A program made the translations under genes and the position numbers. From Chloroflexota bacterium (GTDB lineage Bacteria; Chloroflexota; Anaerolineae; B4-G1), in contig QMOC01000032.1 of assembly GCA_003648085.1 (NCBI GenBank), positions 1 to 10,910 on the forward strand: DNA of 10,910 bases. The letters run 5' to 3'. Below, piece after piece: positions 1-6,923 of this stretch (its first letter is position 1; each line of letters begins with the position of its first letter). Under the pieces are notes generated by a model. That model saw only the letters and a program-made list of their open reading frames with translations, made no database searches and had not been told where the DNA came from.

Positions 1-2018
1 AGCAGATGCAGGAGATTGCACACTTCATCCAGATTGGAGCGAACGCCTTTCTCCGCCGTGAATTTCTCACCATTGCTCCCTTTGTGGTGATTCTGGCCCT
101 GCTGTTGCTCGTGGCTATGCCGGAAGGGAAATGGCAAATCGCGCTGGGTTTCATCGTCGGCGCGGCGTTCTCTATGCTGGCCATCTTTATCGGGATGAAC
201 GCGGCGGTGCGGGCCAACGTGCGCACTACCGCTGCGGCCCGCTCCTCGGCTGCGCGGGCGCTGATGGTCGCCTTCCGTGGCGGAGGGACGATGGGCCTCT
301 CGATCACAGGGCTCACGCTGGTGGGCATTGCCGGACTCGCGGCCCTCTTTGGCGTGACGCGGGGCTATCCGGAGAGCGTGCATCTCCTCGTCGGTTTCGG
401 CTTCGGAGCCAGTTTCTCCGCCCTGTTCGCCCAGTTGGGCGGCGGCATCTTCACCAAAGGGGCGGACATTGCCGCCGACCTGGTGGGGAAGGTGGAGCAG
501 GGCATCCCGGAGGACGACCCCCGCAACGCTGCTGTCATTGCCGACCAGGTCGGCGATAACGTGGGAGATGTGGCCGGACGTGGGGCCGACCTGTTTGAAT
601 CCGGCGTTGACAACATCATCGGCACCATGATTGTAGGGTCGGCTTTCATCCCCACCTATGGTTGGATGGCAGTGTTGTTCCCCTGGATCAGTGAGGCCAT
701 CGGGGCTATCGGTGCCATACTGGGTGTGCTGGTAGTGCGTGGTACGGAGAAACGCAATCCCATCGTTTCCATGAACCTGGGCTTCCTGACCACTGCCCTG
801 TTCGCCGTAGCCTCTTACTATTTTCTGGGTGTCTATGTGATGCACGATACCCGCATATTCTACTGCCTCACGCTCGGTCTGATTACCGCCGTCCTGGTCT
901 CGCTCCTGGTGCAGTTTTACACCGGCATCACCCAGAGACCGGTCAAACAGATCGCCCGGGGGGGGATGAGCGGCGTGGCCATCAACCTGATCTACGGCTT
1001 TGCCTGGGGTATGGAGAGCGCGGTCATTATGATCATCCTGGTAGCCGTGGTGAACGTGATCGCTTTCTACATCATGGGCGGCGGTCTGGCCGGCATCCTC
1101 GGCATCACGGCGGCCACGCTGGGCATCTCGGTGATGAAAGGCATCATTATGGCGGCCGACGCTTTCGGCCCCATCGCCGACAACGCCAGTGGCATCGCCG
1201 AGATGGCTGGCCTGGGGTCGCAGGTACGTCGCGCCGGGGACGTGCTGGATGCGGCCGGTAATATCACCAAGGCCATCACTAAGGGATACAGCATGTCCAC
1301 TGCCCTGATGACCAGCGTTGTCATCCTCTTTGCCTATCTCCTCAGCGCCGCTCAATTGGCCGGGGCAGGCAGCGGTAGTCTGACCGGTCTCGTTGCCTTC
1401 GGCGGGGCGAGCCTGGAAGAGGCGACGCTCCGCATAGTACGTCATCTGAGCCTGGCCCACCCATTGAACATCGGTGCGTTGATGATCGGGGCCACCGTTC
1501 CCTTCCTGTTCTCCTCCCAGGCGATGAAGGCGGTGGGGCGGACGGCCTTTCGTATGGTGGACGAGGTGCGGCGGCAGTTCCGCGAGATTCCCGGCCTCCT
1601 GACCGGCCGGGCCATCCCCGAATACAGCGCTTGCGTGGACCTGGGGACGCGCCATGCGCTGCGGGAGATGGTCGTGCCGACGTTGGTCGGAGTGGTCTTC
1701 CCCATCACTGTTGGCTTCCTGATGGGGCCATGGGCGCTGGCTTTCTACCTGATCGGCGTGAAAGTCTTCGGCGCGACGCTGGCTATCTTTATGTTCAACG
1801 CCGGCGGTGCCTGGGACAATGCCAAGAAGTATGTCGAGGAGGGCCATTTCGGGGGCAAGGGATCGGAGCCTCACAAGGCGGGCGTCATCGGCGACACTTT
1901 CGGCGATCCTCTCAAGGACACCGCCGGGCCATCGCTGCATATTCTCATTAAGTTGCAGAACATTCTGGCTATTACGCTTCTCCCACTTTTCTATGCCTAT
2001 GGATTGACTTGGCACTGA
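1..2018 (+). CDS. hppA: Membrane-bound proton-translocating pyrophosphatase, K+-independent type (5' partial)
   Basis: An integral membrane pump that hydrolyses pyrophosphate and moves ions across the cytoplasmic membrane. The reading frame is open to the window edge. The first Met (base 6) matches an internal Met of the family, so roughly 40-50 N-terminal residues, including the first helix, probably lie upstream. Numbering from that Met, the family's DX7KXE motif is D154-K162-E164 within GGGIFTKGAD, followed by EDDPRN. The second metal/PPi segment GDNVGD is at 183-188, and the C-terminal acidic segments are WDNAKK (603-608) and GDTFGDPLKDTAGPS (629-643). Lys422 in GNITKA and Thr425 occupy the positions that are Ala and Gly in K+-dependent enzymes, so this is the K+-independent class, whose characterised members pump protons. 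The downstream sensor gene starts 28 bases later with no terminator visible between them, suggesting co-transcription. Family is certain; pumped ion is inferred from subclass. Confidence 0.96.
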   Translation, partial: QMQEIAHFIQIGANAFLRREFLTIAPFVVILALLLLVAMPEGKWQIALGFIVGAAFSMLAIFIGMNAAVRANVRTTAAARSSAARALMVAFRGGGTMGLSITGLTLVGIAGLAALFGVTRGYPESVHLLVGFGFGASFSALFAQLGGGIFTKGADIAADLVGKVEQGIPEDDPRNAAVIADQVGDNVGDVAGRGADLFESGVDNIIGTMIVGSAFIPTYGWMAVLFPWISEAIGAIGAILGVLVVRGTEKRNPIVSMNLGFLTTALFAVASYYFLGVYVMHDTRIFYCLTLGLITAVLVSLLVQFYTGITQRPVKQIARGGMSGVAINLIYGFAWGMESAVIMIILVAVVNVIAFYIMGGGLAGILGITAATLGISVMKGIIMAADAFGPIADNASGIAEMAGLGSQVRRAGDVLDAAGNITKAITKGYSMSTALMTSVVILFAYLLSAAQLAGAGSGSLTGLVAFGGASLEEATLRIVRHLSLAHPLNIGALMIGATVPFLFSSQAMKAVGRTAFRMVDEVRRQFREIPGLLTGRAIPEYSACVDLGTRHALREMVVPTLVGVVFPITVGFLMGPWALAFYLIGVKVFGATLAIFMFNAGGAWDNAKKYVEEGHFGGKGSEPHKAGVIGDTFGDPLKDTAGPSLHILIKLQNILAITLLPLFYAYGLTWH

Positions 2019-2046
2019 GCAGATGATAGTGTGACAGGGTGATTAT

Positions 2047-3843
2047 ATGGTGGAGTTTGATCAGGCATTGCTGGAGATCTACGGTGAGTTGGATCGCGAC
2101 CGGCTGATGGATCTGGTCGTGGGCTATGCCCGTAGCCGACTTGGTGCCGGTGGCTCTTCCATCTTCCTGCGCGACGACATCACCGGCCGCTATGTCCTGC
2201 GCGGCACCACCGGTCTCCTCGAAGGCGCAAGGATGCCCGCCGAGCGGGTGGAATATGAGCCCGGTGAGGGACTGACCGGCTGGATCGCCAAGCATGGCCG
2301 ACCGCTGCGCATCGCCAACGTCAAGGATAACGGGGAACTGCGCCGCATCGCCGAGGACCTGACCTGGAGCAAGAAATACTCCGAGATCAGCGCCAAACCG
2401 GGGCTGGCCTACCTGGGGGTGCCGATCATCTCTAGGGACGGGGCCACCGTGCTCGGCGTGCTGCGTGTCTCCGGGAAGGAGGAGGGGGAACAGTTCAACG
2501 CCCAGGATGAGGCGCTGTTGAGCCACGTGGCCGCCATGATGAGCATCGCTATCGAGAATTCGCAGCGTTATGAGCGGGAGAAGCGCCGTGCGCGTTACTT
2601 CCGACTTCTGCTCGACATCAGCAGCGAGTTGGACCCGCGACGTCCCATCGCCGAGATGCTACAGGCCGTGACGGAGCGGGTCAGGCAGGGCTTTCGCACC
2701 GAGGCCTGCCAGATTTACCTGCGGATCGAGGAAAACGGCAACCGGGTAGTGCTGCAGGCCGCCAGCGGTCTCCCCGCAACGCTGGTCGGCAGACTGATGT
2801 ATGGCGTGGGCGAAGGGCTGACAGGCCACATCGTTCGCACCGGAGCACCTGTCCAAATACGTGAGACGACTGCATTTGGGGCTTGGAACGACCCCCATAT
2901 CGCGGAGGTCGCCTCACATCTCCCCTCCGGTGTCTACCGCTCCTTCGTCGGCGTTCCCCTGCGCCTGGGCGACGAGATTCTCGGCACTCTCGAATTGATC
3001 AACAAGATTCCCAGTTCCCCCGGCCATCGCGATTGGTTCACCGACGACGACGAGGAATACCTGCGCCTACTCTCCACGGCCATCTGCGGCGTTCTGGAGG
3101 GGGCTCGTTACCTCAAGGCCCTGAGCGACGTGGGGGTGACCGCGATGCGTATGCAGCGGGTGGCTTCTTTCGGCACCCTGGCGCAACGGATACGACACGA
3201 GGCGGCAAATCCGTTGGCCGTGGCCCGTCTGGCGGTGGCCAACCTGCGCAGCGATCTCCAGGAGAAACCAGGTTTCACTCAAAAATCCGGTTTCTTGAAA
3301 CGCCTGGATGTCATTGAGACTAACCTGAACGAGGTGAGCGCCAAACTGTTGGACTTGCTCAAGTTCTCGCAGCGCATCGGTTTTATCCGCACGACCACGC
3401 AGTGGAACGATGTGGTGCGTGAGGCCCTTATCTGGCTGGCGGCGGAACGGCAGCGGCGCGGGGTGGAAGTGTACACCGTCTACGAGGACCTGCCCCCGCT
3501 GTTCATTGAGCCCAACGAACTGTTCGGCGTCCTTGTCACAGCCCTGCGCTTGGCGATGGAGGCTCTCGAGATGCCGGGGGGCCTCATCGAGGTACACACT
3601 TCCCTGTCCGATGATGAGCAGCGCGTGTGCACGGAGATACGTGTGCCGGAGGCGCCGCTGGTTGGGAAAGTGGCATCTATCATCGAGCCGGTGGCCGGCG
3701 CACCCGATGAACTATCCCCTCTCCACTTCGAGTGGGCGCTGGCGCGGGAGACGGTGGCGACACAATATGCCGGCTCTCTCAGATGGGAAGCCCAGGATGA
3801 AAAGGCACGCTTTGTACTTGAACTGCCGCTGAGGGAAGGTTGA
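2047..3843 (+). CDS. Double-GAF sensor with degenerate histidine kinase core
   Basis: A 598-residue soluble signalling protein with no membrane segment. GAF domain 1 covers about residues 8-172 (GEGLTGWI at 73-80) and GAF domain 2 about 190-350 (GEGLTGHI at 255-262); GAF domains bind small ligands or cofactors. Next is a helical dimerisation segment with a recognisable H-box, RHEAANPL, with His384 as the candidate phospho-acceptor. The C-terminal part aligns by pattern with a histidine-kinase ATPase domain but lacks its boxes: the N-box Asn is gone (LVTALRLAMEAL), and no DxGxG or GxGLGL motif is present. It may therefore not bind ATP and may act as a phosphotransfer or scaffold partner of the intact kinase encoded immediately downstream. 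A possible ribosome site, AGGGTGA, lies a few bases before the ATG. Ligand and signal are unknown. Confidence 0.87.
   Translation: MVEFDQALLEIYGELDRDRLMDLVVGYARSRLGAGGSSIFLRDDITGRYVLRGTTGLLEGARMPAERVEYEPGEGLTGWIAKHGRPLRIANVKDNGELRRIAEDLTWSKKYSEISAKPGLAYLGVPIISRDGATVLGVLRVSGKEEGEQFNAQDEALLSHVAAMMSIAIENSQRYEREKRRARYFRLLLDISSELDPRRPIAEMLQAVTERVRQGFRTEACQIYLRIEENGNRVVLQAASGLPATLVGRLMYGVGEGLTGHIVRTGAPVQIRETTAFGAWNDPHIAEVASHLPSGVYRSFVGVPLRLGDEILGTLELINKIPSSPGHRDWFTDDDEEYLRLLSTAICGVLEGARYLKALSDVGVTAMRMQRVASFGTLAQRIRHEAANPLAVARLAVANLRSDLQEKPGFTQKSGFLKRLDVIETNLNEVSAKLLDLLKFSQRIGFIRTTTQWNDVVREALIWLAAERQRRGVEVYTVYEDLPPLFIEPNELFGVLVTALRLAMEALEMPGGLIEVHTSLSDDEQRVCTEIRVPEAPLVGKVASIIEPVAGAPDELSPLHFEWALARETVATQYAGSLRWEAQDEKARFVLELPLREG
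3831..3839 (+). promoter_or_regulatory. Ribosome binding site deciding a GTG start
   Basis: GAGGGAAGG lies inside the last codons of the sensor gene and 5 bases before the GTG at 3845. The nearby ATG at 3843 opens a frame that stops after nine codons, so GTG is the start of the hybrid kinase. The one-base gap between the TGA and GTG points to translational coupling. Confidence 0.7.
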
Positions 3844-3844
3844 T

Positions 3845-4957
3845 GTGGAAGCAGGCCAAAAGACAATTTTAGTGGTGGACGATGAGCCGTTCTTCCGCGA
3901 TGAAGTCGTTGCCTTTCTCAATAGCCCCGCCTTTGCCGAGCGGGGCTGGAAGGTGGAAGCGGTGGCAAGCGGGGAGGAGGCGCTGGCCCGGCTGGAGCAG
4001 GCCCCTTATGACGTTATGCTGCTCGACATCAATATGCCGGGGATGGATGGGATGGAGGTGCTCCGCGCAATGCACGAGAAGCATCTGCAGGAGCAGACTT
4101 ATGTCATTATGCTCAGCGCCTACGGTGTGTACGAGAACGTCATCGCGGCTATGCGCGGAGGGGCGAAGGATTTCATCAACAAATCTGAGCCCCTGGATCA
4201 GTGGATCGTGCGCATCGAGCGGGGCTTCGAGTGGCAGGAACTGCGCCGCCGCAAGCAGCAGGTCGAGGAGGAACTGCGACTTTTAGCGCGCGAGGTGGGC
4301 CACGACATCGGCGGCACCACCTACTTCGTGCTCACCCAGCGGGTACAGGCCCTGGCCAGGCGGGTGGCTGGAGATCCGGAGTGTGAGCGTTCCATTGAGG
4401 TCATTCAGCAGATTCTGGCCCGTATCAAGCGGCTGGCCGATGACCTGGGGCACGTGGCCGTGGCCCTGGATAGCCGTGAAGCCTGGCGCTGGGAGACGCT
4501 CGACCTCCATCGCATGCTGGAACGATTGGCACAGGAGTTCCGTTATGGCCATCCCAACGTGACCGTCGTGCGGGAGTGGGGCGAGGACATCCCACCGATA
4601 AGCGGCAGCCGTGCCCAGTTAGAGCGGGCTTTCCACAACCTGCTGACCAACGCCGGGCGGGCTATGCCCGATGGGGGGACCCTGACGCTGCGCACGCGGC
4701 GGGAAGGGGATGAATGGATCGTCGTTGAAGTAAAGGACACAGGCATCGGTATTCCCCCAGAAACACAGGATAAGATCTTTCGCATCGGGTTCTCGGATTG
4801 GAGAAACGGGCAGAAGGGGAGTGGATTGGGGCTTTACGTCGCCCGCAGGAATGTCGAAAACCACGGTGGGCGCATCGAAGTGAGCAGCACCGTTGGTGAA
4901 GGGACCACCGTCACTGTCTGGCTGCCGATTCAGCCCGACCGTGTTTCTCCTGGCTAA
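3845..4957 (+). CDS. Hybrid response regulator-histidine kinase (receiver + HisKA-like + HATPase)
   Basis: A 370-residue cytoplasmic signalling protein starting with GTG. The N-terminal receiver domain (about 6-130) has the acidic pair D12/D13, phospho-acceptor D61 in LLDINMPGMDG, switch Ser91 and Lys113. A coiled segment (about 130-150) leads to a helical domain with an unusual H-box, GHDIGGTTY (His153), rather than the common HExxNP form. The catalytic ATPase domain is intact: N-box HNLLTNAGRA (N265, N269), G1 box DTGIGIP (298-304), G2 box GSGLGLYV (325-332). Having the receiver N-terminal and the kinase C-terminal means its activity may be controlled by phosphorylation of D61. It starts one base after the GAF sensor's stop, so the two are probably made together. 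It could supply the ATP site that the sensor lacks; that is inference. No DNA-binding domain. The stop codon touches the palindromic repeat that follows. Confidence 0.92.
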   Translation: MEAGQKTILVVDDEPFFRDEVVAFLNSPAFAERGWKVEAVASGEEALARLEQAPYDVMLLDINMPGMDGMEVLRAMHEKHLQEQTYVIMLSAYGVYENVIAAMRGGAKDFINKSEPLDQWIVRIERGFEWQELRRRKQQVEEELRLLAREVGHDIGGTTYFVLTQRVQALARRVAGDPECERSIEVIQQILARIKRLADDLGHVAVALDSREAWRWETLDLHRMLERLAQEFRYGHPNVTVVREWGEDIPPISGSRAQLERAFHNLLTNAGRAMPDGGTLTLRTRREGDEWIVVEVKDTGIGIPPETQDKIFRIGFSDWRNGQKGSGLGLYVARRNVENHGGRIEVSSTVGEGTTVTVWLPIQPDRVSPG

Positions 4958-5030
4958 GAACCTATCAGGCTCGTAATGCGCGTTTCAACGCGCTGAAGCG
5001 CGTACTACGAACGTTTTTCGGATAGGCTCT
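4957..5030 (+). repeat. Palindromic intergenic repeat (MITE-like or small dispersed repeat)
   Basis: A 74-base nested inverted repeat. The outer arms are AGAACCTATC (4957-4966) and GATAGGCTCT (5021-5030), complementary except at one position. The inner arms CGTAATGCGCGTTTCAACG (4972-4990) and CGCTGAAGCGCGTACTACG (4991-5009) abut with no loop and pair at 15 of 19 positions, two of the others being G-U pairs. Each half also holds its own small hairpin (4979-4992 and 4989-5002). The element starts on the last base of the hybrid kinase's stop codon. It looks like a dispersed repeat rather than a gene remnant; copy number cannot be judged from one window. Confidence 0.75.
4972..5018 (+). terminator. 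Possible intrinsic terminator formed by the repeat
   Basis: The inner hairpin (4972-5009) is followed four bases later by TTTTT (5014-5018). This could end or weaken transcription of the hppA-sensor-hybrid kinase unit before the receiver gene. The T-run is short and set back from the stem, so the call is weak. Confidence 0.35.
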
Positions 5031-5048
5031 AGCGTTACTACAGTTATT

Positions 5049-5055
5049 GGGGAGG
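5049..5055 (+). promoter_or_regulatory. Ribosome binding site for the receiver protein
   Basis: GGGGAGG ends nine bases before the ATG at 5065. The longer frame could open with TTG at 5047, but that codon overlaps the ribosome site itself, so ATG 5065 is preferred. Confidence 0.75.
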
Positions 5056-5064
5056 TTAAGTGCA

Positions 5065-5703
5065 ATGGCATCAACAATATTGGTAATGGACGACGATTTG
5101 CTCGCGCTCGAAAGCCTGGAGGATTACCTGAAGCAGGCCGGTTACACCGTCGTGACGGCGAGTAGCGCCCGTGAAGCAGTCGAGCGGGCACGGGAGAGAT
5201 CTTGCGATGTGGCCGTGTTGGATATGAAGATGCCTGAGATGGATGGGTTTCAGGTGGCGGCGATACTGCGCCAGTTGCAGCCTGACATCCGAGTGATCAT
5301 GTTCACCGGCTACGCTTCGCTGGAGACCGAGGCGCGGGCGGCGCAATTGGACTTCTACGAATACTTACCCAAGTCGAACTGGTACAACCTGCTGCTGCCG
5401 ACCATCGAGCGCGTTCTGACCGAGCCAGAGCGTCCATTGCCCAAACAGCGCCCGGCCGACCTGGAGCAGGCAGCCGCGCAGTATGCTGATGAGGGCAAAT
5501 GGGAACTGGCAGCGATGGCGCTTGAGCAGGCGGCCCGCATCGCCGAGTTCACCCACGAGTGGGAGAAGGCCGCCGCACTATACGGCCAGGCCTTCGAGTA
5601 CATGCGGCGTGCCCGCGGCCTCTCCGTAGAGGCACAACGGCTCCAGGAATTGGCGGAGTGTGCACAGCGTATCGCGGCCGAGGAAGCCCCCGCCTCCACA
5701 TGA
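5065..5703 (+). CDS. Single-receiver response regulator with TPR-like helical C-terminus
   Basis: A 212-residue protein counted from ATG 5065. The receiver domain (about 3-122) is canonical: acidic cluster D9-D11, phospho-acceptor D53 in VLDMKMPEMDG, switch Thr81 in MFTGYAS and Lys103 in YLPKS. After a Pro-rich linker (about 123-132), the rest is Ala/Glu-rich helical sequence (about 134-208) with paired-helix spacing that resembles tetratricopeptide repeats. No DNA-binding or enzymatic output domain is visible, so it probably acts by binding another protein. The hybrid kinase just upstream is the obvious phosphodonor, though the repeat and possible terminator between them may uncouple expression. 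Receiver is certain; TPR assignment is from pattern only. Confidence 0.9.
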   Translation: MASTILVMDDDLLALESLEDYLKQAGYTVVTASSAREAVERARERSCDVAVLDMKMPEMDGFQVAAILRQLQPDIRVIMFTGYASLETEARAAQLDFYEYLPKSNWYNLLLPTIERVLTEPERPLPKQRPADLEQAAAQYADEGKWELAAMALEQAARIAEFTHEWEKAAALYGQAFEYMRRARGLSVEAQRLQELAECAQRIAAEEAPAST

Positions 5704-5723
5704 CGTCCCAGGGACAGGGACGT
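5703..5723 (+). other. Stem-loop straight after the receiver gene
   Basis: ACGTCCC (5703-5709) and GGGACGT (5717-5723) form a perfect 7-base stem with a 7-base loop, beginning on the last base of the receiver's stop codon. No T-run follows, so it is not a classical terminator; it could protect the 3' end of the transcript. The remaining bases to 5816 show no other signal. Confidence 0.4.
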
Positions 5724-5816
5724 GGCCGGTGGTGTAGCCTTCCCCTGGCTCGCCGACCCGAACCAGGCGGAACGTCGGCAATTCTATGTGTGACGCGGAG
5801 AATCAGCCTGCTTGTG

Positions 5817-6728
5817 ATGAATGGCCGGAGGAACAGTGGTACTCTTCACCCTGTTCTTCGCACCCTGTTTCCCGCCCCTTGCTTCCTGTTTCCTGCCTCC
5901 TGCTTCCTGCTTCTTGCCTTCTGCATCTTGCTTCTTGCATCAGGCTGCGTTTTGCTTCCGCCATCCCCTGCTCCGACACCACCGCCGACACCGACCCTGA
6001 TGCCCTCTCCCACCCCACGGCCAACGCCCACCCCCGAGCCGCCCGACACCGGTTGGCAACCGCTGCAACCGGGCGTCGAGTTGCGCCAGGTACGTATGGA
6101 GACCGGCGAGGTCGCCGAACGACTGACCATCGTGCGGCTCGATCCCGCCGCCGTGCACTTCCGTGTTCACTACGACCCCGTCTCGCCCCGCCCGGTGAGC
6201 GGCTGGGCCGAGCGCCTTCAAAGGTTACTGATCGTCAACGGCGGCTACTTCACCCCTCAAAACGAGACCGCAGGGCTGCTGATCAGCGGGGGGCGGGCCT
6301 GGGGCACCTCCTACGGGGATTTCGCGGGGATGTTCGCCGTCAGCCCCGACGGGCGGGTGAGCGTGCGCTGGCTCCGTGATCAGCCCTATAACCCTGACGA
6401 GCCCCTGAAGGAGGCCCTCCAATCGTTCCCGGTGTTAGTTAAACCGGGCGGCGTGATAGGCTTCCCAGCCGACGCCGACGACGGCCGCCCCGCTCGCCGC
6501 ACCGTCGTGGCCCAGGATCTTGAGGGGCGTATCCTCTTCATCGTTGCCCCTCGTGGCTACCTTAGCCTCCACGAGTTGGCGTGCTTCCTGGCGGGATCCG
6601 ACCTCAACCTGGACGTGGCGCTCAACCTGGACGGGGGTTTCTCCACCGGGCTATGGCTGAAGACGGACGAGATGTCTGTAGAAATAGATTCTCTCGTTCC
6701 GGTGCCCTCGGTCATCAGCGCCGATTGA
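5817..6728 (+). CDS. Phosphodiester glycosidase family (NAGPA/DUF2233) lipoprotein
   Basis: A 303-residue exported protein. A basic N-region (1-17) precedes a hydrophobic segment (18-43) ending in LLASGC, with Cys44 the predicted lipidation site. A Pro/Thr-rich linker (about 47-78) joins it to the NAGPA-type domain (about 90-300). Family hallmarks seen are VNGGYF (140-145), the QSFPVLV segment, RRTVVAQD and the closing NLDGGFSTGL (270-279). Known relatives cleave sugar-phosphodiester links, such as mammalian uncovering enzyme, or act on cell-envelope glycans; the substrate here is unknown. The signal peptide is encoded by 7-base repeats and so shows a 7-residue period. The start is uncertain: ATG 5817 has no good ribosome site, the frame is open far upstream into the receiver gene, and GTG 5814 is an alternative. 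It converges on the hydrolase gene on the other strand. Confidence 0.85.
   Translation: MNGRRNSGTLHPVLRTLFPAPCFLFPASCFLLLAFCILLLASGCVLLPPSPAPTPPPTPTLMPSPTPRPTPTPEPPDTGWQPLQPGVELRQVRMETGEVAERLTIVRLDPAAVHFRVHYDPVSPRPVSGWAERLQRLLIVNGGYFTPQNETAGLLISGGRAWGTSYGDFAGMFAVSPDGRVSVRWLRDQPYNPDEPLKEALQSFPVLVKPGGVIGFPADADDGRPARRTVVAQDLEGRILFIVAPRGYLSLHELACFLAGSDLNLDVALNLDGGFSTGLWLKTDEMSVEIDSLVPVPSVISAD
5847..5944 (+). repeat. Heptanucleotide tandem repeat, 14 imperfect units
   Basis: Fourteen consecutive 7-base units fit a consensus near YTTCYTG, for example CTTCCTG at 5882, 5903 and CTTCTTG at 5910, 5931. Units at both ends are more diverged. The tract is pyrimidine-rich on the + strand and lies in the 5' coding part of the lipoprotein gene. 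Three units equal seven codons, giving peptide heptads such as FPASCFL and LLAFCIL. A change of one unit would shift the frame. Confidence 0.85.
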
Positions 6729-6923
6729 TGACCCTGCCGGCCCGCCTCTACTTCTGACGCACCGGACACTGGCGACTTTGCTTGTAGTAACGACTTCAGT
6801 CGTTCAAAGCCAAGTCAGAGCGACTGAAGTCGCCACTACGACCCCCATATCTTGCAGCGGTCATACCGTAAACGTGGGGGCTCCAAAATTCGCCAGACCC
6901 CAGTCCAATATTCAGCGGCCTCC
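6729..6923. other. Gene-free stretch between convergent genes
   Basis: These 195 bases separate the stops of two convergent lipoprotein genes. They hold a palindromic repeat (6784-6839) and a weaker inverted repeat, with CCCCCA at 6842-6847 and TGGGGG at 6875-6880, that might assist termination in either direction. A 102-codon open frame runs through the repeat but has no family-like sequence. Confidence 0.6.
6784..6839 (+). repeat. Inverted repeat with CGACTTCAGTCG arms
   Basis: Arm GTAGTAACGACTTCAGTCG (6784-6802) and arm CGACTGAAGTCGCCACTAC (6821-6839) are complementary at 17 of 19 positions around an 18-base spacer. Each arm also contains the near-palindrome CGACTTCAGTCG. It shares the pattern GTAGTA-N4-CTTCAG with the repeat at 4957-5030, so both seem to belong to one loose family. 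It may form a strong RNA hairpin between the convergent genes. Confidence 0.8.

Noticed and set aside
1972..2526. A 184-codon minus-strand open frame
   Set aside because: Antisense to the hppA end and the first GAF domain; no motif and no ribosome site noticed.
5559..5816. Upstream extension of the lipoprotein frame into the receiver gene
   Set aside because: The extension overlaps the receiver gene's conserved frame and would put a long basic stretch before the signal peptide. ATG 5817 gives a normal N-region.
5847..5944. Heptad tract as a CRISPR array
   Set aside because: Units are 7 bases with no spacers and no cas genes are nearby.
6842..6880. CCCCCA/TGGGGG inverted repeat as a strong terminator
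   Set aside because: Only six paired bases, a long loop and no T-run on either side; kept only as a remark on the gene-free stretch.
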